Shown here in pieces: positions 18,243-26,284 of a stretch of 64,000 nt of DNA. The stretch comes from Calditrichota bacterium (GTDB lineage Bacteria; Calditrichota; Calditrichia; Calditrichales; J004). The notes beneath the pieces were generated by a model. That model was not told where the DNA came from and made no database searches. It worked only from the letters and a program-made list of their open reading frames with translations. Every line of letters starts with the position of its first letter. Positions within the stretch are counted from its first letter, which is position 1. The position numbers were made by a program, and so were the translations under genes. Where the stretch lies: assembly GCA_013112635.1 (NCBI GenBank), contig JABFGF010000002.1:310001-374000 (forward strand). The letters run 5' to 3'.

Positions 18243-19664
18243 ATGAAATTATCAATCCCAGAATCCGCAAAAGAAAAAATTTTTACCGAGCTAAAAACAG
18301 CAAATATTGCCTTTCAAAATATTTATCCCGGAGATCGGCATGACCGGCAACCCGTGCATACAGTTTATGGTGGCGCCAATTTGTTCAAATCAGATTCAAT
18401 AAAAAAAATGAACGAACGCGCATTGAAAACCCTAAAAACAAACGCGCCGGATTTTGTTGAGTTTGCAAAAGTATTAATGCTGGAAAAACATGATCAGTTG
18501 CCAGATAATGCCAGTCAAATAAAAGCACTTAAAAGCAAGTTGGAAAACAATCCGGATCAAAAAAACCATCCGGCTTGGCTATCATTTGCTGTTTACAACA
18601 AAGTGATCGAAAAACTTAAACGAGAAGCTGTAGAAGATTTCCGGATAGATTTTGAAGACGGCTTTGGTAACCGCAGATGGCCGGAGGAAGATGAAACGGC
18701 TGTTTTTACTGCAAAAGAACTGGCCAAAGGAATGAACGAAAAAACAATTTCTCCTTTTGTTGGAATCCGCATAAAACCTTTTACTGAAGATTTAAAGGAA
18801 CGAGGTGCAAGGACACTGGATATTTTTGTCACTACTCTGCTTGCCGAAACAAATGGAGCTTTGCCTGATAATTTTGTGGTGATGCTGCCCAAAGTTACTA
18901 TCCCAGAACAGGTTACAGCAATCGTCCACCTTTTTGAAATCCTCGAAAAAGTAAACGGTCTGCCCGCAAATTCATTAAAAATGGAAATTATGGTTGAGAC
19001 TACCCAGGCCATCATGAATGATGAAGGAACAAATTCATTGATGCGTTTTATCCGGGCAAGCAAAGGGCGTTGCATCGCCACCCATTTTGGTACATATGAT
19101 TACACGGCTTCCTGTGATATCACCGCGAAGTATCAAACCATGGCGCATCCTGTTTGCGATTTTGCCCACCATGTAACACGCGTTGCTTTAGGCCATACAG
19201 GAATTTGGTTATCCGATGGAGCGACCAATGTTATGCCGGTTGGTCCACATCGTGGAGAAAACCTATCTGAATCTCAATTGGCAGAAAATAAGAGAGTTGT
19301 ACATCGTGCCTGGAAAATGGGCTATGACCATGTTCGTCATTCTTTATTTAACGGTTTTTACCAGGGATGGGATTTGCATCCTTCGCAGCTCCCGGTTCGT
19401 TATGCGGCAGTGTATGCCTTTTTTCTGGAAAGTTATGAGGATGCGGCGATGCGTTTAAAAAAGTTTGTTGAGCAGGCAGCTCGGGCAACTTTAACCGGTG
19501 ATGTGTTTGATGATGCTGCCACGGGCCAGGGTTTATTGAACTATTTTCTGCGTGCGTTAAATTGCGGCGCAATTTCTGTTGATGAAGCATTGGCTACCGG
19601 TTTGACAATTGAGGAATTTCGCTCGCGGTCCTTTTTGAAGATTTTGGAAGGAAGAAGGAAATAA
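18243..19664 (+). CDS. CitE/malate-synthase-like TIM-barrel protein, DUF6986 type
   Basis: A 473-residue protein resembling DUF6986 proteins, a branch of the HpcH/HpaI/citrate lyase/malate synthase superfamily sometimes labelled phosphoenolpyruvate kinase. Barrel features visible are DFRIDFEDGFGNRRWPEED with acidic metal-site residues, VGIRIKPF with the Arg typical of CitE-like folds, VVMLPKV, and MEIMVETTQAIMN with a metal-ligand Glu. I cannot name its reaction. As last gene of a pathway whose end product is ureidoglycolate or glyoxylate, a role in glyoxylate use is a reasonable inference. Confidence 0.75.
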   Translation: MKLSIPESAKEKIFTELKTANIAFQNIYPGDRHDRQPVHTVYGGANLFKSDSIKKMNERALKTLKTNAPDFVEFAKVLMLEKHDQLPDNASQIKALKSKLENNPDQKNHPAWLSFAVYNKVIEKLKREAVEDFRIDFEDGFGNRRWPEEDETAVFTAKELAKGMNEKTISPFVGIRIKPFTEDLKERGARTLDIFVTTLLAETNGALPDNFVVMLPKVTIPEQVTAIVHLFEILEKVNGLPANSLKMEIMVETTQAIMNDEGTNSLMRFIRASKGRCIATHFGTYDYTASCDITAKYQTMAHPVCDFAHHVTRVALGHTGIWLSDGATNVMPVGPHRGENLSESQLAENKRVVHRAWKMGYDHVRHSLFNGFYQGWDLHPSQLPVRYAAVYAFFLESYEDAAMRLKKFVEQAARATLTGDVFDDAATGQGLLNYFLRALNCGAISVDEALATGLTIEEFRSRSFLKILEGRRK

Positions 19665-19680
19665 TTACAAATTTATTAGC

Positions 19681-19787
19681 GTGTCATGCCCGCCAGTTGG
19701 CGGATCAGTCTATTGACTGGCTGAGGTACGAAGCATCCCATCAAAGATGAGATTCTTCACTCCATTTCATTCCACTCTGAATGACAC
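19681..19787. repeat. 107-bp family A element with terminal inverted repeats
   Basis: The element starts GTGTCAT and ends ATGACAC, a perfect 7-base terminal inverted repeat. Inside are small hairpins CCGCCAGTTGGCGG and CAGTCTATTGACTG, and an arm GAAGCATCCCATC related to GAGATTCTTCAC. It fills the space between two convergent genes and touches the xdhC stop codon. Confidence 0.75.
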
Positions 19788-20603
19788 TTACTTTTTATCT
19801 CCGTCAATCAGAATTTTTCCATATCGTACAGATTGTATTTCGGCGCTAATTGCCAGCCCGATTTCTGAAGCAGAGTTCCCGCCAATCTTGAGACCAATCG
19901 GTGAATAAATTTTAGATGTATCTACTTTTTCATCCAATGAATCCCGCAGGTTTTTCATAATCCCGGCAGCTTTTGTTTTAGAAGCAATAATCCCGATGTA
20001 CGGAAAATCCAATCCCCGTTTATAAAATATATTTAATATTTTGGAATCGTATTTATGGCCATGAGTTAAAATTGCCACAAATGAATTGGGTACAGGCTCA
20101 AATGAATTAGCAAACTCTTCATAATCTGCATGGATAATTTCTGAGGCATTTGGATTTTTTACTGCTTCGGCAAATTCAATCCGGTTATCCACAAGAATAG
20201 AATGATACCCCAATGGCTTTAAATGATACAACAGCGCCTGGCCCACATGACCGCCACCAAAAACATAAACTGTTGGACGATTTCCGTTGACTTCATAAAA
20301 AATTGTAACTCGCCCGGCACAAGACATTGGGACGATTTCAGCTGTCTCATCTTTCTCTATTTTATCGGATAAGAGATATTCCTGTAAACCATTTTCTGAT
20401 GTTGACAGTCTTTTCTGTGCTTCTTCAATTACTTTCTTTTCAATGGCACCCCCACCAACTGTTCCGGTTGTGGTTCCATCGCTTTCAATAATAATTTTAA
20501 AACCGGTTTTTCCCGGAGCTGAACCTTTGTGCTCAACAATGGTGGCTGTTACAAACGATTCATTTTCTGCGATTAGCGTATTTATTTTATTATAAATTTC
20601 CAT
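19788..20603 (-). CDS. xdhC: XdhC/CoxI family accessory protein for xanthine dehydrogenase
   Basis: XdhC binds molybdenum cofactor, promotes its sulfuration and inserts it into XdhB. The 271-residue length fits. The N-terminal XdhC domain shows ATIVEHKGSAPGKTGFKII, GTVGGGAIEKKV and MSCAGRVTIFYE, including the conserved Cys. The C-terminal Rossmann-like domain shows VYVFGGGHVGQAL and VAILTHGHKYD. It faces the urate operon and lies beside the moaC-mogA gene, consistent with its job. Confidence 0.93.
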   Translation of the reverse strand: MEIYNKINTLIAENESFVTATIVEHKGSAPGKTGFKIIIESDGTTTGTVGGGAIEKKVIEEAQKRLSTSENGLQEYLLSDKIEKDETAEIVPMSCAGRVTIFYEVNGNRPTVYVFGGGHVGQALLYHLKPLGYHSILVDNRIEFAEAVKNPNASEIIHADYEEFANSFEPVPNSFVAILTHGHKYDSKILNIFYKRGLDFPYIGIIASKTKAAGIMKNLRDSLDEKVDTSKIYSPIGLKIGGNSASEIGLAISAEIQSVRYGKILIDGDKK

Positions 20604-20834
20604 TGCTCTTTTTTTTGTTATTTGTGATTGGGAGATATTACAAAAAATTCGTTGAAGAAAAAATTCAATTCTACCGCAGAGGCGCAGAGAAAAACAAAAT
20701 ATAATTTTTTAAACTTTGCGTCTTTGTGTTTAAACTTTTTGACTATTCATTATCCTGTACTACCGCCAGTTTCATAATCTTCTTGCCAATTTTGGGCATT
20801 TGCACATGAGCGATAAATATGAATGATAAAGGGC
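20604..20834. other. Intergenic region with a repeat and a protein-like remnant
   Basis: The half nearer xdhC holds a family B repeat. The half from about 20735 to 20834, directly after the DUF4846 stop codon, stays open on the minus strand in two other frames (one reads PLSFIFIAHVQMPKIGKKIM, another YRSCANAQNWQEDYETGG). It may be a leftover gene end or a frameshifted extension of the DUF4846 gene. I cannot assign it. Confidence 0.35.
20671..20737. repeat. Family B CGCAGAG repeat
   Basis: ACCGCAGAGGCGCAGAGAAA is followed about 30 bases later by AAACTTTGCGTCTTTGTG, forming inverted arms. It resembles the blocks at 3890-3983 and 31812-31876. Confidence 0.6.
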
Positions 20835-21677
20835 TTAGTGATATTTGTGCAGAAATCGTCGCAAACCAGACCAATACATTTTTTTGCGAATAGGTAAATT
20901 GGGAAATTTTGTGTTTGACAATATCTTAAACCAGGGAGAGCCTTGTTTGTTTTTTAACAGATAAAACTGGCAAGCCGGTGTATCGCCCTGCCCAATAAGA
21001 ACAACCTTTTCATTTTGCTTATTAATTGCTACATCAACAATCAAAACTGCATGGCCTTTTTTACCTTTCTTGACAATAAAATCGCCGGGTTTTATTGAAT
21101 CTAATGACACCTTTGAGAAGTGATGATAAAACGTCTGTGTACCTGAATAACTGAAAATATTATTTAGATATCTTTGAAAATTTTTTGCTGTAGAGTCTTT
21201 TCCAGAGCTTACTGATTTAGCAAAACGATCGCCGGAAAACTCTGGTCTAATTCCATCTTTCCATTCCGCCCAGGAAAGGTTTGTTCCATCTGGTAATGGA
21301 AAATTTATTTTGTCGACCTTATTTGAGCGGGATAAAAAATCAGTTTGAAATAATAGAATTATATCCATGCACTGCCATAACCTATTCCCCTTAATTGAGA
21401 CGGGCACAACCAATGCGAGGCTGCTGTCACCATTTTCAATCCGGACATTGTTCTTAAAATCCAGAACATTATCATTTATCGCTGGTAGATTTCTAAGATA
21501 TGCTGCAAAAGAATTTGAGTCAGTTTTAACACGCAGGTAGCCAACTGGTGGGGCAAGCTTTTCTTCTATTGTAATAAATTTTTCAAGACTGTAAAGTTGG
21601 GGAGATAGGAATATTTCTTCCTGGGCAAAAAGAAAATTTGAGGTTAATAAAAATAGTAAAACAATGGGATTCTTCAC
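20835..21677 (-). CDS. DUF4846 protein, exported
   Basis: A 280-residue protein with a signal peptide (IVLLFLLTSNFLFAQ) and the DUF4846 pattern: PPVGYLRVKTDSNSFAAYLR, LPAINDNVL, WQCMDIILLFQTDFL, a YSGTQTFYHHF stretch, and SIKPGDFIVKKGKKGHAVLI. The last motif recalls permuted NlpC/P60-like folds, but no activity is known to me. The start is GTG at 21677, lying inside a family A repeat, so the first codons (VKNP) come from repeat DNA. No other start with a ribosome site is visible. Confidence 0.85.
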   Translation of the reverse strand: MKNPIVLLFLLTSNFLFAQEEIFLSPQLYSLEKFITIEEKLAPPVGYLRVKTDSNSFAAYLRNLPAINDNVLDFKNNVRIENGDSSLALVVPVSIKGNRLWQCMDIILLFQTDFLSRSNKVDKINFPLPDGTNLSWAEWKDGIRPEFSGDRFAKSVSSGKDSTAKNFQRYLNNIFSYSGTQTFYHHFSKVSLDSIKPGDFIVKKGKKGHAVLIVDVAINKQNEKVVLIGQGDTPACQFYLLKNKQGSPWFKILSNTKFPNLPIRKKMYWSGLRRFLHKYH

Positions 21678-21702
21678 TTCACTAAGTTCCGTTCAGAATG
21701 AC
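21666..21702. repeat. Half-copy of family A repeat over the DUF4846 start
   Basis: GGGATTCTTCACTTCACTAA and then GTTCAGAATGACAA match the other family A arms (GGGATTCTTCGC, CTCAGAATGACA). The copy spans the GTG start of the minus-strand DUF4846 gene. Confidence 0.7.
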
Positions 21703-21733
21703 AATAGAAAAAGGTGTGTATGTTTTTTGATAA

Positions 21734-22669
21734 TTAAAACTCAAAGGCCTGGTGGATATTTGGAAGAATTACGTTGAGAGCATCTTGAGCAAGTGCGTTA
21801 TCTATCGGCAGGCAAATCACGATTGTTTTACCAATTTTCCCGGCAGCCAACCTATCGATATAAAAACCGTTATTGTTAACCTGGGCAATTGAATGCAGGG
21901 TTTGTTCAAGGCCTTCCATGCGGAAGTCAAAAAATGGTTCAAGCGAAGTAAGGGTAATATCACGCGGGCCAATACCGTTTCCGCCAGTCGTAATAATCAG
22001 CTCAATATTTTGCTCCAACCACTCCTGCACTTTTTCGATTAGCTTATCTGCATCATTGGAAATGATAGAATAATTATTAGCATGATAACCGGCTTTTGCA
22101 AATCCTGATTGCAACATTTGGCCAACTTCATCATCTGCCAGTCCGGCCGTGATACGATCTGAAATAACAAGAACCCCAACTTTTAGCGGCGTCTTGACGG
22201 TCAGCATTTTCTTTTTTGAAACCTTGGGTACAATCTTAATATCCTGGATATTGACCTGCTGATCATGATCCTTACAGATATCGAGAATTGTAAGTGCTGC
22301 AACAGAAACAGCTGTTAAAGCTTCCATTTCCAATCCGGAACGTGTTACAGCTTTTACTGTAGATTCAATTTTTATGTGATCTTCTGAGGATGAAAAATCG
22401 AGTTCAACCCAGTTTAATGAGTTTGCATGATGAAACGGAATAAATTCTGATGTGCGCTTTGCAGCCTGGATCCCAGCTACTTTAGCGGCTGTGATAACAT
22501 CAGCTTTTGGGTTATTATCTGCAAGCAGAATTTCCCGGGCGCCATTGCTAAAATAAATCTTTCCCTCCGCCTTTGCACTTTGCTGTGCTTCAGGTTTAGA
22601 AGAAGAATCATCCATATTAAAATGGCCATTGTTTCCGTTTAGTAAATTGTTTTCACTCATATTACTCAT
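21734..22669 (-). CDS. moaCB: MoaC-MogA fusion, molybdenum cofactor biosynthesis
   Basis: The 311 residues join a MoaC-like domain (about 15-155) to a MogA/MoaB-like domain (about 160-311). MoaC makes cyclic pyranopterin monophosphate; MogA adenylylates molybdopterin before metal insertion. MoaC signatures are HFNMDDSSSKP, AAKVAGIQAAKRTSEFIPFH, GLEMEALTAVSVAALTILDI and the DxCK motif with the catalytic Asp and Lys. The usual GGKSG that ends MoaC is KVSKKKM here. The MogA half has VISDRITAG and TTGGNGIGPRD (usually TTGGTG). It overlaps the omega-amidase gene by eight bases. The cofactor would serve XdhB and NapA. Confidence 0.88.
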   Translation of the reverse strand: MSNMSENNLLNGNNGHFNMDDSSSKPEAQQSAKAEGKIYFSNGAREILLADNNPKADVITAAKVAGIQAAKRTSEFIPFHHANSLNWVELDFSSSEDHIKIESTVKAVTRSGLEMEALTAVSVAALTILDICKDHDQQVNIQDIKIVPKVSKKKMLTVKTPLKVGVLVISDRITAGLADDEVGQMLQSGFAKAGYHANNYSIISNDADKLIEKVQEWLEQNIELIITTGGNGIGPRDITLTSLEPFFDFRMEGLEQTLHSIAQVNNNGFYIDRLAAGKIGKTIVICLPIDNALAQDALNVILPNIHQAFEF

Positions 22670-23438
22670 CTATTTTAAAGGAGTCAGCATCTTTCCATAC
22701 TGGGAATTTATTTCTATAATCGTCTAGTTTCTTCCAGGGTAAAGTTTCTGTATGAATAAACTCAATATGTGACTCCTGCTTTAATACTTTTCCAAGTGGA
22801 TCAATTACTGCCGAGTCACCGCGGTACTCAATATCCAGCCCATCTTTACCAACCCGGTTCACTCCAATCGCATAAGCCTGGTTTTCTACTGCTCTTGCTT
22901 TTAACAATAATCTCCAATGCGATGAACGTCGTTCGGGCCAATTTGCAATAAAAACAATTAAATCAAAATCATTTTTTCCACGCGACCAAACCGGAAAACG
23001 TAAATCGTAACAAATAAGGGGCAATATTCTCCAACCCTTAGTTGTATTGATTATTTTATTCTTTCCGGGAGAGTATATATTATGTTCTCCAGCCATTCGA
23101 AATAAATGACGTTTGTCATAATGCTCGAATTTACCGTCACTTTTAACCCAATACAAGCGGTTAAAATAAGAATTGTCTTCTTTTATTATCAGGCTTCCAA
23201 TAAGATCGGTCTTTTTATCCTTTGCTTTATTTATCATCCATTGTAGAGTTTGACCATTGTCGGTCTCTGCCAAATCTTTAGCATTCATGGTAAAGGCGGT
23301 TGTAAACATTTCAGGTAAAACAATTAAATCTGTCTCTTCTTTAATGGCATCAATTTTTTCTGAAAAGCTGGCCAAATTCTGTTCCGGATTTTCCCAAACC
23401 AGATCCGACTGGATAATAGTTACTTTTAAATCCTGCAT
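22662..23438 (-). CDS. Nitrilase-family omega-amidase, YafV type
   Basis: Omega-amidase hydrolyses 2-oxoglutaramate and 2-oxosuccinamate made when glutamine or asparagine is transaminated. The 258 residues show the catalytic Glu in IVLPEMFTTAF, Lys in HYDKRHLFRMAGE and Cys in LPLICYDLRFPVWSR. The YafV-type features FxMAGEH and ANWPERRSSHWRLLLKARAVEN are present. It overlaps the aminotransferase gene by 13 bases, the expected functional pair. Confidence 0.88.
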   Translation of the reverse strand: MQDLKVTIIQSDLVWENPEQNLASFSEKIDAIKEETDLIVLPEMFTTAFTMNAKDLAETDNGQTLQWMINKAKDKKTDLIGSLIIKEDNSYFNRLYWVKSDGKFEHYDKRHLFRMAGEHNIYSPGKNKIINTTKGWRILPLICYDLRFPVWSRGKNDFDLIVFIANWPERRSSHWRLLLKARAVENQAYAIGVNRVGKDGLDIEYRGDSAVIDPLGKVLKQESHIEFIHTETLPWKKLDDYRNKFPVWKDADSFKIDE

Positions 23439-24586
23439 AGTTTTTCCGCTGCTAGCTCTAATGTTTCATCCTTTTTTGCAAAACAAAACCGAATTATTTT
23501 GTTATCAATTTCATCTTTGTAAAAAACCGATGTCGGGATTGCTGCAATTTTATTTTGAATCGCCATTTTGGTTACAAAACTATAATCATATTCATCGGAT
23601 ATATTTTTGTAGCCCATCAGTTGAAAATATGTCCCATAACAAGGAAGTGGCTCAAACCGGGAGTTTTCCATCAAACCCAAAAATAAATTACGCTTCTTTT
23701 GATAAAATTCTGCCAGCTCCAAATAATGATCTTTTTCTAACAAGAATTCGGCATAAGCAAATTGCGCCGGAGTGTTAACAGAAAATGTAATAAACTGATG
23801 TATTTTTTGAAATTCCTTCATCAAATTTTTTGGGGCAAGGCAATAACCAACTTTCCATCCGGTAGCATGAAATGTTTTACCAAAAGAGCTGATCACAAAA
23901 CTACGAGCTTTTAGTTCAGGATATTTTGCCAAACTGTGGTGATCCATTCCATCAAAAATAATATGCTCATAAACTTCATCACTGATTAAAATTATTGATG
24001 TGTCTTTTACAATTTTAGAAAGCTGATCAATATCTTTTTGCGATAGAACTGCACCTGTAGGATTATGAGGCGAATTTAAAATTATGGCTCGGGTTTTTTC
24101 TGAAACAGCATTTTTCACCTCTTGCCAGTCAATATGGAAATCAGGCATTTTAAGAGGAATTGTAATCGGTTTTCCACCGCTATATTCAACCATTGGAATA
24201 TAAGCATCGTACCATGGTTCAAATATTATCACTTCATCACCAGGATGTGTGGTTGCAGTGATCGCAGCATAAAGCGCTTCTGTTGCTCCCGCCGTAATTG
24301 TTATTTCTGTTTCAGGATCATATTGTGTCCCATATAAAGTCTCAACCTTTTCAACTATCCTTTCTCTAAAAACCGGGACTCCTGCCATGGGTGCGTATTG
24401 GTTATGCCCTTCTTTTGCATGTTTATATAAAAGCTCAACCAGCTTGGGGTGGCAGGGAAAATCGGGGAAACCTTGTGAAAGATTGATTGCGTTTTCCCGT
24501 ATTGCCAAATTTGACATTACAGCAAAAATAGATTGTTTAAGATTAGGCTGTTTTGAAATAAGTAGTTGCTGTGGTTTAAGTGACAC
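23426..24586 (-). CDS. Class I aminotransferase, methionine or glutamine/kynurenine type (YbdL-like)
   Basis: A 386-residue PLP enzyme close to YbdL and kynurenine aminotransferase. Motifs are INLSQGFPDFP near residue 35, ITAGATEALYAAI, ILNSPHNPTGAVL, LISDEVYEHIIFD, and the PLP Lys in SFGKTFHATGWKVGY near residue 235. The C-terminus has IRFCFAKKDETLE. With the overlapping omega-amidase it forms the glutamine transaminase/omega-amidase pair that drives 2-oxo-acid repair, for example the last step of methionine salvage. Exact amino donor is not shown by the sequence. Confidence 0.9.
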   Translation of the reverse strand: MSLKPQQLLISKQPNLKQSIFAVMSNLAIRENAINLSQGFPDFPCHPKLVELLYKHAKEGHNQYAPMAGVPVFRERIVEKVETLYGTQYDPETEITITAGATEALYAAITATTHPGDEVIIFEPWYDAYIPMVEYSGGKPITIPLKMPDFHIDWQEVKNAVSEKTRAIILNSPHNPTGAVLSQKDIDQLSKIVKDTSIILISDEVYEHIIFDGMDHHSLAKYPELKARSFVISSFGKTFHATGWKVGYCLAPKNLMKEFQKIHQFITFSVNTPAQFAYAEFLLEKDHYLELAEFYQKKRNLFLGLMENSRFEPLPCYGTYFQLMGYKNISDEYDYSFVTKMAIQNKIAAIPTSVFYKDEIDNKIIRFCFAKKDETLELAAEKLCRI

Positions 24587-24761
24587 AATATTTCCAATTG
24601 ATTTTAAGGGTTTGAAATTAACAATATGTTAATAAAATCGCTAATTATCCTTTTATTAAAATAAAACTTGAACATAAACAATTAAGAAAATGGAACTATA
24701 AACCAGATTTTTTTAGTTATTTAAATTAACCCATATTGATGTTTGATTTAAGGAAAACTTA

Positions 24762-25373
24762 ATGGATGAAATAAATAATGAAGTTACTCTTCTTCGAAGT
24801 ATCATTGAATCTGCGCCTACTGCAATGATTGTAATCGATGAAAATGGAATTATTACTTTGACAAATAAGCAAACTGAAAACTATTTCGGCTATTCACGAG
24901 GAGAATTGATCGGTAATCAATTTGAAATACTTATGCCTGAAAAATTCAGGAAAAATCATGCGGTTTTAAGAAAAGGTTTTCTGGATAATCCTGAAACCCG
25001 TGCAATGGGAGTAGGACGTGATCTTTATGCAATTAGAAAGGATAGTAGCCTTTTCCCTGTGGAAATAGGGCTTAATCCAATTAATACACAAAACGGGATG
25101 GTTGTGTTAGCTACAATTCTTGATATTACTAAAAGAAAAGCTGATGAACATGAACGTGAAAAACTGATTATTGAACTAGAAGATGCACTGGCAAAGATCA
25201 AAACACTAAAAGGCTTAATTCCAATCTGTTCGAACTGTAAGAAAATTCGGGATGATAAAGGTTTCTGGAATCAAATTGAAGAATATATTACAAAACATTC
25301 TGAAGCTATGTTCAGCCACGGTATTTGTCCGGACTGCACAACTGATCTTTATGGTGACTTAGATGATATTTAG
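24762..25373 (+). CDS. Single PAS-domain protein with C-terminal Cys motifs
   Basis: A 203-residue cytoplasmic protein. Residues 1-130 form one PAS domain (RSIIESAPTAMIVIDENGII, YSRGELIGNQFEILMPEKFR, NTQNGMVVLATILDITKRKA). A short helix follows. Residues 150-200 contain CSNCKKIRDDKGFW and CPDC, a CxxC...CxxC pair that could bind zinc or another metal. No kinase, cyclase or DNA-binding domain is present, so the output is unknown. It ends overlapping a convergent gene by four bases. Confidence 0.8.
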   Translation: MDEINNEVTLLRSIIESAPTAMIVIDENGIITLTNKQTENYFGYSRGELIGNQFEILMPEKFRKNHAVLRKGFLDNPETRAMGVGRDLYAIRKDSSLFPVEIGLNPINTQNGMVVLATILDITKRKADEHEREKLIIELEDALAKIKTLKGLIPICSNCKKIRDDKGFWNQIEEYITKHSEAMFSHGICPDCTTDLYGDLDDI

Positions 25374-25783
25374 TTTTTTTTCCCCTGCAAATAAGCCATA
25401 TTAAAAGCCAGGAAATACAAGAACATCCAAAATCCTGATATTCCTCTTAGTTTATCATACCCCAAATCAAAATCTACCCAACCGGCGTTTGAATCAAATG
25501 ACAATGTATATGCAAAATTTAAAAACGCATATAAAGCAAAAAATAACAATGAAAATTTAAAAGTTGGGGTTAGTTTTTGAAGATATTGCATTATATGAAA
25601 ATCTTTATTCTCGCCGGATAAATCTTTAAAAGTATTACTGACATACAACCATGAAGCAAACATCCCAACAGTTAAAATAATAGTAACTATTGTAGATGGA
25701 AAATATATCGTAAATAGAATGAGAACGTGAAGAACCAAACTTATGATGAATGAAATTAAAAAAACAGGTTGGATACTTTTCAT
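25370..25783 (-). CDS. Small integral membrane protein of unknown function
   Basis: A 137-residue protein with about four hydrophobic segments (FLISFIISLVLHVLILFTIY, IVTIILTVGMFASWLYVS, FSLLFFALYAFLNFAYTL, FWMFLYFLAFNMAYL). I do not recognise a family. It is convergent with the PAS gene and precedes no obvious partner except the rhodanese gene upstream on the same strand, 29 bases away. Confidence 0.7.
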   Translation of the reverse strand: MKSIQPVFLISFIISLVLHVLILFTIYFPSTIVTIILTVGMFASWLYVSNTFKDLSGENKDFHIMQYLQKLTPTFKFSLLFFALYAFLNFAYTLSFDSNAGWVDFDLGYDKLRGISGFWMFLYFLAFNMAYLQGKKN

Positions 25784-25812
25784 ATAAGATTAATTATTGA
25801 TAATCAGTTAGT

Positions 25813-26151
25813 TTAAACAGCCTTGGTCTCTCCTGGCTGACCCGATTCCATTGGATATTGTTTTTGATGCCATTCAATTATTCCATCTCTCAGGTTCAAT
25901 AAGTTTTCATATCCCATAGAATAAAGTTGGAAAAGGAGGCTGGCGCTTCTGGAACCAGAACGGCAATACACCACAACCGGGTTTTCTTTAGGAAACTCCT
26001 GAAAGCGGGCGTTCATTTCACTCATAGGGATTAGCTTAGAACCAGGTATACGAACCTGCAAAAACTCATTGTATTCGCGGACATCTACAAATTCAGTCCC
26101 ATTGTCAAATTCTTCTTTAGCCTGATCGGCGTTGATATTTTTAATCATCAA
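25813..26151 (-). CDS. Single-domain rhodanese-like protein
   Basis: A 112-residue rhodanese domain of the GlpE/PspE size. It has FVDVREYNEFLQVRIPGSKL and the active-site loop VVYCRSGSRSASLL with a Cys able to carry a persulfide. No signal peptide is visible, so it is probably cytoplasmic. Role likely sulfur transfer; substrate unknown. It is separated from the pnt operon upstream by a strong terminator. Confidence 0.9.
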   Translation of the reverse strand: MMIKNINADQAKEEFDNGTEFVDVREYNEFLQVRIPGSKLIPMSEMNARFQEFPKENPVVVYCRSGSRSASLLFQLYSMGYENLLNLRDGIIEWHQKQYPMESGQPGETKAV

Positions 26152-26226
26152 TTCTCTTATTTTATATTAATAAATGGTAAAGTTTTTAAGATGAACGAAA
26201 AAATATATGGTTACATTTCATTTAAA

Positions 26227-26262
26227 TAAAAAAACCTCCCGGGTTATTAATCCCGGAAGGTT
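26227..26262 (-). terminator. Rho-independent terminator of the pnt operon
   Basis: On the minus strand AACCTTCCGGG, a loop TTAATAA-type, then CCCGGGAGGTT followed by a T run. The 11-pair stem has one G-U pair. It lies 22 bases after the pntB stop. Confidence 0.92.
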
Positions 26263-26284
26263 GATTTATTAATTTAGGTTGGCT

